This document shows, piece after piece, positions 1-12,400 of a DNA stretch of 47,671 nucleotides. The notes under the pieces were generated by a model. That model searched no databases. It had not been told where the DNA came from and saw nothing but the letters and a program-made list of their open reading frames with translations. Both the position numbers and the translations under genes were made by a program. The stretch's first letter is position 1, and every line of letters begins with the position of its first letter. This DNA comes from Streptomyces beigongshangae. GTDB lineage: Bacteria > Actinomycetota > Actinomycetes > Streptomycetales > Streptomycetaceae. The DNA lies in NCBI RefSeq assembly GCF_019710745.1, contig NZ_JAHKJW010000053.1, positions 1-47,671 of the forward strand. The letters run 5' to 3'.

Positions 1-380
1 CCGCCCTGGGCGGGCCGCATCCGGCGGGACCGCCCCGCGCCCGCCCGGCCGACCGGCGGGATCATCCTGCGCCGGCCGGGTGCGGCGGGACCGTCCTGCG
101 TCCGCCCCGGACAGCGAGACCGTCCTGTGCCGGGTTCGAACGCTGGGGGACCGTTCCGCGCCGACCGCGCCCGGCGGGCCCCTTGCGCCCGCCCCGGCCG
201 GCGGAGCCGTCCCCCTGGCAGGCCCTGCCAGGGGGACCGTCGTGCGTCCGCTCCGTCCTGCGGGGCCTTCCCGTGTCGGCCGCGTCCGGCGGGACCGCCC
301 CGCGCCCGCCCCGGCCGGCGGCACCCCCGGGACCTCCTGCGCGGGCCGCGTGCACCGGACCGCCCTGCCCGGGCCCCGAC
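1..380. repeat. degenerate GC-rich repeat tract, about 30/60-bp spacing
   Basis: No gene is supported here. Variants of GGGACCGTCCTGCG recur, with the ACCG core near 29, 90, 119, 150, 235, 294 and 359, which suggests a decayed array with roughly 30- or 60-bp spacing. A 25-base stretch beginning CCGGCGGGACCGCC at 21 recurs almost unchanged near 287. Open frames exist on both strands but encode only G/P/R/A-rich low-complexity protein. The tract lies beyond the terminator of the large PKS gene and may continue outside the window. It could be a minisatellite, a set of small hairpins or eroded coding DNA. Confidence 0.5.
209..237. repeat. perfect inverted repeat (hairpin)
   Basis: Two 14-base arms, GTCCCCCTGGCAGG and its exact reverse complement, are separated by one base. 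It stands inside the repeat tract and is the only near-perfect palindrome there. It may be a second terminator after the PKS gene or a transcription-blocking cruciform. Confidence 0.6.
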
Positions 381-386
381 AACGGA

Positions 387-430
387 ACCGCCCCGTGCGG
401 ACCCCGGAGACGGGGTCCGCACGGGGCGGT
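387..430 (-). terminator. strong terminator after the PKS gene
   Basis: A perfect 20-bp stem (387-406 paired with 411-430) is closed by the tetraloop GAGA, which fits the GNRA class. It begins 16 bases downstream of the PKS stop codon (447-449, minus strand). There is no U-tract, as is common for Streptomyces terminators. Its position indicates that transcription is meant to end at the truncated DH, so the PKS end is a gene boundary and not simply the window edge. Confidence 0.8.
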
Positions 431-446
431 CATGGAGCGGGCCGGG

Positions 447-3400
447 TCAGGACGGGACCGCCACGGGGTCGCTCAGCGTGCCGGTGGCGTTCTCGGTCCA
501 GGAGTGGTCCTCCTCCGAGCGGGACCTGATGGTGAGGGCACGGGCCCCGGACGGGTCCTCGGGACCGACGACCACCTGGAGGAGCGCGGCGTCGTGCGTA
601 CCGAAGGTGACCGGGGCGTTCAGCACCAGTTCCGCCACCTCGTCCAGGCCGACCGTGAGGGCCGCGTGCAGCGCCAGTTCCACGAAGGCGGTGCCCGGCA
701 GGATCACGGTCCCCATGACGATGTGGTCGGCCAGCCACGCGTGCGTGCCCAGCGTCACCCGCCCGGTGAACAGGTGGCTGCCGTCCGGGAGTTCGGTGGC
801 CGTGGCCAGCAGCGGGTGGGTGGCGGACTCCAGCCCCAGGCCGGCGGGCGAGCCGATGGAGTCGACCGCCTCCAGCCAGTAGCGGCGCCGCTGGAGGGCG
901 TACGTGGGAAGCGTGACGCCACGGGCCCCGTGCCTGCCCAGGAACCCTTCCCAGTCGACGGCCGCGCCACCCGCACGGGCCTGGACGAGACCGTTGAGCA
1001 GGGCGACCGGCTCGGCACTGATGTCGGACCGCAGCACCGGTACGGCGGTGGCCTCGGGCAGCGCCTCACGGGCGAGCGCGGTCAGGACAGCGTCCGGGCC
1101 GATCTCCACGTACACGGTGACCCCGTCGTCGTGCACCGCGGTCAGGGCGTCGTGGAAACGGGTGGTGTTGCGGACGTGGTCGGTCCAGTAGTCGGCGCCG
1201 GTGATCTCGGCGCCGGCGGGCCGGCCGGTGACCGTGGACACCAGGGTGGTCCCGGGCGTCCGGTAGGTGAGGGACTCCGCGACGGCGCGGAAGTCGTCGA
1301 GCATGGGGTTCATCAGCGGTGAGTGGAAGGCGTGCGAGACGGTGAGCCGCCTGGTGCGCCGTCCTTCCCCGGTGAAGTGGCCGGCGATGGCGGTGACGTC
1401 GGCCTCGTCGCCGGAGACGACCAGCGAACGGGGGCCGTTGATGGCGGCGATGCCGGTGCGCCCGGTCAGGTGCGGGGCGACCTCCTCCTCGGTGGCCTCG
1501 ATGGCGATCATGGCGCCGTCGCTGGGCAGGGCCTGCATCAGGGTGCCGCGGGCGGCGACCAGGCGGCAGGCGTCGTCCAGGGACAGGATCCCCGCCACGT
1601 GCGCCGCGGCGATCTCGCCGACGGAGTGGCCCACGAGGTGGCTCGGCAGGACGCCGAACTCGTCGGCGAGGAGCCGGCTGAGGGCGATCTGCAGGGCCAG
1701 CAGGCCGGGCTGGGTGTAGCGGGTCTGGTTGAGCAGGGCGGGGTCGTCGTCGAAGACGACGTCCTTGACGGGCCGTTCGGCGTCGAGGTGGCGGTCCAGG
1801 GTGGCGCAGACCTCGTCGAAGGCGTCCCGGAACACCGGGTACGTCTCGTGGAGGCGCCGTCCCATGCCCGCGCGCTGGGCGCCCTGGCCGGTGAAGAGGA
1901 AGGCGACCTTCTTGGTCCGCGGCCTGGTGGGCAGGGCGACGGGGGAGGGCGCCTGGACGAGGGCGTCGAGACGGGCGAGCAGGTCCTCCCGCGAGGCGCC
2001 GACGGCGGCCACCTGGTGTTCGAAGGTGGCGCGGTTGGCGACCAGCGAGTAGGCGATGTCGGCCGGGTGCAGCTCCGGGTGCTCGGTGGCGTGGTCCAGG
2101 AGCCGCTGGGCCTGGTCGCGCAGGGCCTGCTCGGACTTGGCGGACAGGATCCACGGGACGGCGGACCCTTCGGGCAGGTCCGGCTCCCGCTCGGCCTCCG
2201 CGTCCGCCGGGGCGGGCGGGGCCTCCAGGATGAGGTGGGCGTTGGTGCCGCTGATGCCGAACGAGGAGACGGCGGCGCGGCGCGGGTGGTCGGTCTCGGG
2301 CCAGGGCCGTGCCTCGGTGAGGAGCTCGATGTTGCCGGCCTCCCAGTCGATGTTCGGGCTGGGCTCGTCGACGTGGAGCGTCTTGGGCAGGGTGCCGTGG
2401 CGCATGGCCTGGATCATCTTGATGACACCGCCCAGACCCGCGGCGGCCTGTGCGTGACCGATGTTGGACTTGAAGGAGCCCAGCCACAGCGGCTCGTCAC
2501 GGTCCTGCCCGTACGTGGCCAGCAGGGCCTGTGCCTCGATCGGGTCACCCAGCGAGGTGCCCGTGCCGTGGCCCTCGACCGCGTCGACCTGGTCCGGGGA
2601 GAGCCCGGCCGAGGCCAGGGCGGCCCTGATGACGCGCTGCTGGGCCGGCCCGTTGGGGGCGGTCAGGCCGTTGGAGGCACCGTCCTGGTTGACGGCGGAG
2701 CCGCGGATGACGGCCAGCACCGGGTGTCCGTTGGCCTCGGCGTCGGAGAGGCGCTCCAGCACGAGCATGCCCGCGCCCTCCGCCCAGGCGGTGCCGTCGG
2801 CACCGGCCGCGTAGGACTTGCAGCGGCCGTCGGGGGCCAGGCCGCGCTGGCGGCTGAACTCCATGAACATGCCCGCGTTGGCCATGATCGTGGCGCCGCC
2901 CGCGAGGGCCAGGGTGGACTCGCCGTTGCGCAGCGACTGGCAGGCCAGGTGCATGGCGACCAGCGAGGACGAGCAGGCCGTGTCGACCGTCAGGGCGGGG
3001 CCCTCCAGGCCGAGCGTGTAGGCGATGCGGCCGGAGGCCACACTGGACGTCGTACCCGTCAGCAGGTAGCCCTCGACGGGCTCGCCGCCGTGGTGCGTGA
3101 GCGAGACGTACTCCGTTGAGGCGACTCCGGCGAAGACGCCGGTGGAGCTGCCGCGCAGGGTGTCGGGCCGGATGCCCGCGTACTCGAACGCCTCCCAGGC
3201 GGTCTCCAGCAGCATCCGCTGCTGGGGGTCGAGCGCCAGGGCCTCACGGGGGCTGATGCCGAAGAACTCGGCGTCGAAGCGGTCGGCGTCGTACAGGAAG
3301 CCGCCTTCACGGGCGTAGGTCTTCCCGCGCACGTCGGGGTCCGGGTCGTAGAGGTCCTCGACGTCCCAGCCGCGGTTGTCGGGGAACCCGCCCACCGCGT

Positions 3401-6400
3401 CGCGGCCCTCCGCCACCAGCTGCCACAGCTTCTCCGGGCTGTCGGCGTCGCCGGGGAAGCGGCAGCCGATGCCCACGATCGCGATCGGCTCGGGTGCGCC
3501 GTTCTTCGCGGACACGGTACGGGCGGCACGCCGGGCCACCTGGGCACTGGCCTCGGACTGCCCGCTGCCCACCAGTTCGGTGCGCATGTAGCCGGCCAGG
3601 ACCTCGGGGGTGGGGTAGTCGAACAGCAGGGTGGAGGGCAGCCGCATCCCGGACGCCTTGTTGAGCGTGTTGCGCAGTTCCACCGAGCTGAGCGAGTCGA
3701 AGCCCAGCTCCCTGAAGGAGCTCGTGGGCTCGATCGCGTCGGACGAACCGTGTCCGAGCACGGCGGCCACGTGCGTGCGCAGGAAGTCCAGCAGGACCTG
3801 GAGCTGCTCCGGCTCGGCGAGACCCGCGAGCGACTGCCGCAGTCCGCCGGCCGCCCCGCCGGCTCCGGCGGTCTGCGCCGCGCTGCGCAGGGGCGCGCGG
3901 ACCAGTCCGCGGAACATCGGTGCCACGGGGGCGGACCCGGCGCGGGCACGCAGACCCGCGAGGTCGAGCTTGGCGGGTACCAGCGCCGCCGCGTCCGCCT
4001 CGAACGCCGCGTCGAAGTGTCCGAACGCCTGCTCGGCTGGCATCGGCAGCAGACCGTTGCGGTTCATCCGCGCCTGGTCCTGCTCGTCGAGCGTGTCGGC
4101 CATGCCGGTCTGCCACAGGCCCCAGGCGAGGGACTTGGCGGGCAGCCCGTCCGCCCGCCGCTGCCGGGCGAGCGCGTCGAGGAAGGCGTTGGCCGCGGCG
4201 TAGTTGGCCTGGCCGGGGGAGCCGAGGACACCGACCACCGACGAGAACAGCACGAACGCGTCCAGGTCCAGGTCCCGGGTCAGCTCGTGGAGGTTCCAGG
4301 CGGCGTCCACCTTCGGGCGCAGCACCCCGTCGAACCGCTCGGGGGTGAGTGCCGTGACGATGCCGTCGTCGAGCGTTCCCGCGCAGTGCACCACGGCGCC
4401 GAGCGGGTGTTCCCGCGGCAGCTCCGCGAGCAGGGCCGCGAGGGCCTCCCGGTCGGCCGTGTCGCAGGCCGCGATCGTGACCTCCGTGCCCAACTCGGCG
4501 AGTTCCGCGACGATGTCGCTGCCCGCCCGCGCACCGCTGCGGCTGACGAGCAGCAGCCTCCTGGCGCCGTAGGTGTCCACCAGGTGCCGGGCGAGGAGCG
4601 TGCCCAGCGCGCCGGTGCCACCGGTGATGAGCACCGTCTTCTGCGGGTCGAACGGTGCCGGCGTGTCCTGCCCGGCGCGGGCGCCGTTGCGCACACGGCC
4701 GATGCGGGGGGCGAGGAGCCGCCCGTCGCGCAGGGCGAGCTGCGGCTCCGCGGCGGCCAGGGCCGCCGGGAGGGCCCGCAGGGACGCGTCCGAGCCGTCG
4801 AGGTCGACCAGGACGAACCGGTCGGGGTGTTCCGACTGGGCGGTGCGGATCAGTCCCCACACCGCCGCCGCGGCCAGGTCGGCCGGTCCGTCACCGGTAC
4901 CGGTACCGGTGGACATCGCGCCCCGGGTGAGGACCACCAGACGGGAGTCCTCCCGTTCGTCGGCGACCATCGCCTGGACGAGACCGAGCACGTGGTGGGT
5001 GAGGGAACGGGTGGCCTCCACCGGGTCGGCACCGGGCTCGGACACGCACCAGGTGACGAACACGTCCGGCCCGGTGGTCCCGTCCTCCCGCACCGCCGGG
5101 AGCGTCACTGCGTCCGGCCGTACGTCGACCGCGGCACCGAGCCGGGACAGGGAGTCCGCCAGGTGGCGTTCCTGCGGGTCGGCGACGACCGCCCACGTCG
5201 TCCCGGCCGCGCCCAGGGCGTCGCCCTCGGGCGCCGGGACGGCGAGCCAGTCGACCTCGTACAGCTCTCCGGCGTCGGCGGCCCGCGCGGCGGCGAGCTG
5301 GTCGGGACCGACCGTCCGCATGATCAGGGAGTCGATCGTCATCACCGGCGCACCCGTCTGGTCGGAGATGACCAGGGACACGGTGTCGTCGGTGGGCCAC
5401 AGCAGGCGGATCCGCAGGGCCCTGGCGCCGGTGGCGTGCAGGGACACCCCGGCCCACGAGAACGGCACCCTGATGGAGTCGCCCGCCTCGTCGTCCCCGG
5501 GGATCAGCGCCGCCGGCTGGAGGGCCGAGTCGAGCAGACCGGGGTGGATGCCGAAGGCACCGGGGTCGGCGTCCTCGGGGAGGGAGACCTCCGCGTACGT
5601 CGTGGTGCCGTCCCGCCAGGCCGCCCGCATGCTGCGGAACAGCGGTCCGTAGCCGAAGCCCGCGCCGGTGACCCGGCGGTAGAACTCCTCCGTGTCCACG
5701 GCCTCCGTGCCGGCCGGGGGCCAGACCTCGTCCGCGAGCACGTCGATCGCGGCGGAGACCTCCTTGCGCTCGGGTGCGAGCGCTCCCGTGGCGTGGCGGG
5801 TCCAGTCGGCCTCGGACGGTGCGTCCTCGGACCGGGAGTAGACCGTGAAGGAGCGCCGCCCGAGGTCGTCCGCCGGCTCGACGAGGACCCGCAGCTGGAG
5901 CGCGCTGTTCTCCGGCACGGAGAGGAACACGTGGTGGGTGAGCTCTTCGATGTGCTCGCAGCCGACGTGGCGCGCCGCGTGCAGGAGCAGGTCGACGAAG
6001 GCCACACCGGGCACGATCATCGCGCCGAAGATGATGTGCTCGGCCACCCAGGCGGGATCGGTCCCGCTGATCCGGCCGGTGAAGAGGTGCCCGCCCCCGT
6101 CGGGGAGCTCGGCCAGGGTGCTCAGCACCGGATGGCCGGTCGCCGTCAGTCCCAGCCCGTCGGCGCCCAGGGCGGGCCTGGCCGCCTCCAGCCAGTAGCT
6201 CTGGCGCTGGAAGGGGTAGGTGGGCAGGGCGTACGGGGTGGTCTGCTCGGTGACGAGCGGGGCCCAGTCGACCGGCACGGTGGTGCGGGTGTGGAGGGTG
6301 GCCACGGCGGCGAGCAGGGTGTGCTGCTCGTCGCGCTCGCGGTGCAGGAGCGGGGTGAGTGTGGTGTCGGTGTCCTCGGGCAGGTTGTCCTGCGCCATGG

Positions 6401-9400
6401 TGCTGAGGGTGGCGTCGGGACCCAGTTCGAGGTAGTGGCGCACCCCGTTGGTGTGCAGGGTGTTGATGCCGTCGGCGAAGCGGACCGCCTCGCGGACGTG
6501 CTGGACCCAGTAGGCGGGAGTGGTGACGTGGCCGGGTTCGGCCGGCCGGCCGGTGAGGTTGGAGATGAGCGGAAGGGCGGGCGCGTGGTAGGTCAGGGCC
6601 GAGGCGACGCGCTCGAACGCCTCCAGCATGGGATCCATGCGCGGTGAGTGGAAGGCGTGCGAGACGGTGAGCCGCCGGGTGCGCCGTCCCTCCGCGGCGA
6701 AGTGGTCGGCGACGGCCGTGACGTCGGCCTCGTCGCCGGAGACGACCAGCGCGCGGGGACCGTTGATGGCGGCGATGCCGGTGCGCGCGGTCAGGCGCGG
6801 GGCGACCTCCTCCTCGGTGGCCTCGACGGCGACCATCGCGCCACCGCCCGGCAGGGCCTGCATCAGGGTGCCGCGGGCGGCGACCAGGCGGCAGGCGTCC
6901 TCCAGGGAGAACACCCCGGCGGCGTGCGCCGCGGCGATCTCGCCGATGGAGTGCCCGGCCAGGTAGTCGGGCGTGATGCCGAAGGAGGCCACGAGGCGGT
7001 ACAGCGCGGTCTCCAGGGCGAACAGGCCGGCCTGGGTGTAGCGGGTCTGGTTCAGCAGCGTCGCGTCGTCGTCGAAGACGACGTCCTTGACGGACCGTTC
7101 GGCGTCGAGGTGGCGGTCCAGGACGGCGCAGACCTCGTCGAAGGCGTCCCGGAACACCGGGTACCTGTCGTGGAGGTGCCGTCCCATGCCCGCACGCTGG
7201 GCGCCCTGACCCGTGAACAGGAACGCCGTCTTGCCGGGCAGCGGCGTACCGCGGACCACGGTGGGGGACGGCACGTCGAGGACGAGGGCGTCCAGCGCCC
7301 GGGCGAACGCCTCGTGCCCGTCCGCGAGGACCACGGCCCGGTGCGAGAAGAGGCTGCGGGTGGTGACGAGCGCGTGGGCCACCCGGTCCGGACGCAGGCC
7401 GGGGTCGAGCGTGAGAAGGTCGTGCAGCTGCTGCGCCTGGGCGCGCAGGGCCTGCTCGGTCTTGGCGGACAGGATCCAGGGGAGGACGGTGCCCTCCGGG
7501 ACGTCCGGCTCCTGCTCCTGCTCGGCCTCCGCCCCCTGCGGCGCGGGTGCGGCCTCCAGGATGAGGTGGGCGTTGGTGCCGCTGATGCCGAAGGAGGAGA
7601 CGGCCGCGCGGCGGGGGTGGTCCGTCTCCGGCCACATCTGCGCCTCGGTCAGCAGCCGTACCTTGCCGGTGCTCCAGTCGATGTGCGGGCTGGGCTCGTC
7701 GGCGTGCAGGGTTCTGGGCAGGACGCCGTGCCGCAGGGCCTGGATCATCTTGATGACCCCGCCGATGCCGGCGGCCGCCTGCGCGTGCCCGATGTTGGAC
7801 TTGAAGGAGCCCAGCCACAGGGGCTCCTCGCGGTCCTGCCCGTACGTGGCCAGCAGGGCCTGCGCCTCGATGGGGTCGCCCAGGGTGGTGCCGGTGCCGT
7901 GGGCCTCGACCGCGTCGACCTGGTCGGGCGTGAGCCCGGCTCCGGCGAGGGCGGCGTTGATGACCCGCTGCTGGGAGGGGCCGTTGGGGGCGGTGAGGCC
8001 GTTGGAGGCGCCGTCCTGGTTGACGGCGGAGCCCCGGATCACGGCCAGGACGGTGTGTCCGTTGGCCCGTGCGTCGGAGAGGCGCTCCAGGACGACCATG
8101 CCCGCGCCCTCGGCCCAGATCGTGCCGTCGGCGCCCGCCCCGAAGGACTTGCAGCGGCCGTCGGGGGCCAGCCCGCGCTGGCGGCTGAACTCCATGAACA
8201 TGCCGGGGTTGGCCATGACGGTCGCACCGCCCGCGAGGGCCATGGTGGACTCGCCGTTGCGCAGCGACTGGCAGGCCAGGTGGAGCGCCACGAGCGACGA
8301 GGAGCAGGCGGTGTCGACGGTGACGGCCGGGCCCTCGAAGCCGAAGGTGTAGGAGAGGCGGCCGGAGGCCACACTCGCCGTCGTACCCGTCAGCAGGTAG
8401 CCGTCGACGGGCTCGTCGTCCTGGTAGGTGAGCGACGCGTACTCCTGCGTGACGACACCGGCGAAGACGCCGATGGAGCTGCCGCGCAGGGTGTCGGGCC
8501 GGATGCCCGCGTACTCGAACGCCTCCCAGGCGGTCTCCAGCAGGAGCCGCTGCTGGGGGTCGAGCGCCAGGGCCTCGCGGGGGCTGATGCCGAAGAACTC
8601 GGCGTCGAAGCGGTCGGCGTCGTACAGGAAGCCGCCTTCACGGGCGTACGTCTTCCCGCGCACCTCGGGGTCCGGGTCGAAGATGTCGTCCAGGTCCCAG
8701 CCGCGGTTCGAGGGGAACGCCCCGATGGCGTCCACCCCCTCGGTGACCAGCCGCCACAGCTCCTCCGGCGAACCGGCGTCGCCGGGGAAGCGGCAGCCCA
8801 TCCCCACGACGACGATCGGGTCGTCGTCGGCGGGAGCGCCGTCCCCGGACCCGGCGGTTGCGGGGGCCTCCGCGGTCTCGGCGGCCTCCACGGATCCGGC
8901 CGTGGGGGCGACGGCGGGCAGCGCCTCGTCGTCGACCAGTTCGTCCCGGAGGTACGTGATCAGCGCGGCGGGCGTGGGGTAGTCGAACAGCATGGTGGAC
9001 GGCAGGTGCAGACTCAGCGTCTCGCCCAGCGCCAGGAGCAGTTCCATGCCGGCCAGCGAGTCGAAGCCGAGTTCCTTGAACGGCTGCTCGGGGTCGATCA
9101 CCGGCGGGGAGCTGTGGCCGAGGACGACGGCGGCGTGCCTGCCGAGCACCTCCAGCAGCAGCTCGCGCTGCCCGGCCTCGGGCAGACCGGCGAGCTGCCG
9201 GCCCAGCGAGGAGTCGTCCCGGACGGGGCCGCCCTCCTGCCCGGCGTGCGGCGCCTGGGCGGGGATCAGGTCCGCCAGCAGCGGCGACAGCCGGAGCGAC
9301 GCCCGCTGGGCGCGGGCACCCGCGACATCGATCCCGGCCGGCACGAGCGCCGCCCGCTCCGTCCCGAGGGCCGCGTCGAAGAGCGTGAGCGCGCGTGCGG

Positions 9401-12400
9401 CCGGCATGGGGGCCAGGCCCCCACGGCTCATCCGGGCCAGGTCCTGCGCGTCGAGGGTGTCGGCCATGCCGGTCTGCCACAGGCCCCAGGCCAGGGACCT
9501 GGCGGACAGTCCGGCGGCACGGCGCCGCTGGGCGAGCGCGTCGAGGAAGGCGTTGGCCGCGGCGTAGTTGGCCTGGCCGGGGGAGCCGAGGACACCGACC
9601 ACCGACGAGAACAGCACGAACGCGTCCAGGTCCATGTCCCGGGTCAGCTCGTGGAGGTTCCAGGCGCCGTCCACCTTCGGGCGCAGCACCGTGTCCAGCC
9701 GGTCCCGGTCGAGTTCCGTGACCACCCCGTCGTCCAGGACGCCCGCGCAGTGCACCACGGCGCCGAGCGGGTGCTCCCGCGGCAGCTCCGCGAGCAGGGC
9801 CGCCAGGGCCTCCCGGTCGGCCGTGTCGCAGGCGGCGACGGTGACCTCGGCGCCCAGTGCGGTCAGTTCCTCGACGAGGGTGCCCGCCGCGTCGGGACCG
9901 CTGCGGCTGGTCAGCAGCAGCCTGCGGACCCCGTGCCGGGTGATCAGGTGACGCGCCAGGAGGGCGCCGAGAGCGCCGGTGCCACCGGTGACGAGCACCG
10001 TCCGCTCCGCGTCGAACGCCGCGTCCGGCACCGGACCGGCGGTCACGGGAGCGAGCCGGGGGACCAGCAGCCGGCCCTCGCGTACGGCGAGCTGCGGTTC
10101 CGCGGTGGCCAGGGCCGCCGCGAGGGCGTCGGCGGAGACCGGCGAGCCGTCGAGGTCGACGAGGGCCAGCCGGTCCGGGTGCTCGGACTGCGCCGACCGG
10201 ATCAGGCCCCACACCGCCGCGGCGGCCGGGTCGGCGTCGGGATCGCCGTACCCCGCGTCCGCCTCGGTGGACATCGCGCCTTCGGTGAGGAGCACCAGCC
10301 GGGAGGTGCCGGCCCCGTGGGCCAGCGTCTCCTGGAGCAGCTCCAGGGCCTGGTGCGTCGCGGTGTGCGCCGCCCGGGCCGGGTCGGCGCCGTGCTCGGC
10401 GCCGACCCGGCCGACGACCGTCTCCGGCCGGGCCGCACCGGCCCGCAGCGCCGCGCGCAGGGCCGCCACGTCCGGGTACGTCCGTGCCTCGGGGCCGAGC
10501 GCCGCGAGCGCCGCGGCGACCAGGCGGTCACCGGTGTCTCCCATGAGGGCCCACTTCGAGCCCTCGGCGAGCGCGGCGTCCGCAGGTGTGGGCACCGGGT
10601 GCCACACGACCTCGTGGAGCGCGCCGTCGCGGCCGGAGCGGGCGGCGTCGAGCTGTTCGGGGCGCACCGGCCGCAGGACGAGCGAGTCGGCGGTCAGGAC
10701 CGGCGCGCCGGCGGGGTCGGTGACCCGCAGCGAGACCGTCTCCGGCGCCGGCCGCGTGATCCGGACGCGCAGGGCGTGCGCGCCGGTCGCGTGGAGGGTC
10801 ACACCGCTCCACGCGAAGGGCACGTGGATCGTGCCGTCGGCGTCGGCTCCGGTGCCGGCCGCGGCCAGCAGGAACGGGTGCAGCGCGGCGTCGAACAGCC
10901 CGGGGTGGACGCCGTACCGGTCGGGACCGGTGCCCTGGGGGAGGGCGACCTCGGCGTACAGCGTGTCGCCGTCCTGCCAGGCGGCCTTCATGCCCTGGAA
11001 GACGGGGCCGTAGCCGAGCCCGGCGTCGGCGATCCGCCGGTAGAAGCCGTCGGTGTCGAGGAGTTCGGCGCCGGCCGGCGGCCAGGTGGTGTCCCCGGCC
11101 GCGGCGGCGGTGTCCGCGGGGGCGGTGGTCAGGGTGCCGGTGACGTGGCAGGTCCAGTCGGAGCCCCACGGGGCGTCCTCGGGCCGCGAGTGGACGGCGA
11201 AGGTCCGCCGCCCCGCGTCGTCGGCCGGCCGGACGAGGACCCGCAACTGCAGGGCACCGCGCTCGGGAAGGGCCAGGAACACCTGGTGGGTGAGTTCCTC
11301 GACCCGGGTGCAGCCCACCAGGGACGCCGCGTGCAGCAGCATGTCCACGAACGCCACGCCCGGCATGACCGGGGTGCCGAAGACGGTGTGGTCCGCCGCC
11401 CAGGCGGGCGCGGAGGCGTTCACCCGGCCGGTCAGGAGCAGCCCGCCCGGGTCGGGCAGTTCGGCCGCGGTCGTCAGCAGCGGGTGGCCCGTGGCGGTGA
11501 GGCCCGCGGACGACACGTCGCCCGTCGTACTGGCGGTGAACCAGTGGCGCTCCCGCTGGAAGGCGTAGGTGGGCAGGTCGGGCAGCGTCCGCGGCGCACC
11601 GAGGTGCGCGGTCAGGTCGGCCGGCGCCCCGTGGACGTGGACGTGTGCCAGGGCCCCCAGGAGGGTGACGGGCTCGGGGTGCCCGTTGCGCAGGACGGCG
11701 GTGCCGGTGGCCTCACCGCCGGTGGCCTCGTTGACGAGCCCGGACAGGACCGGGTCGGGGCCGAGTTCGAGGTAGTGGCGCACCCCCTCGGCGTGCAGGG
11801 TGCCGACGCCGTCGGCGAAGCGGACCGCCTCGCGGACGTGCTGGACCCAGTAGGCGGGGGTGGTGATGTGGTCGGCCTCGGCGATCCGGCCGGTCAGGTT
11901 GGAGACGACCGGGATCGCCGGGGCGTGGTAGGTGAGTTCGGCGGCGACGCGCTCGAACTCCTCCAGCATGGGGTCCATGCGCGGTGAGTGGAAGGCGTGC
12001 GAGACGGTCAGGCGCCGCGTCTTGACACCGTGCGCGGCGAGGACGGCCGCGATGTCCGAGGCGGCCTCCTCGTCACCGGAGATGACCAGGGACGACGGCC
12101 CGTTGACCGCCGCGACGGAGACGTGCTCCTCAAGCCCTTCGAGCAGCGGACGGACGTCCTCCTCCGCGGCCCGCAGGGAGATCATGACGCCGTCGGCGGG
12201 CAGGGCCTGCATCAGGGTGCCGCGGGCGGCGACCAGGCGGCAGGCGTCCTCCAGGGAGAACACCCCGGCCGCGTGGGCGGCGGCGATCTCGCCGATGGAG
12301 TGCCCGGTGAGGTAGTCGGGGGTGATGCCGAAGGAGGCCACGAGGCGGTACAGCGCGGTCTCCAGGGCGAACAGGGCGGCCTGGGTGTAGCGGGTCTGGT

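Noticed and set aside
127..882. Plus-strand frames covering the left edge
   Set aside because: They cross the terminator hairpin and the end of the PKS in antisense and encode only Pro/Arg/Ala-rich sequence.
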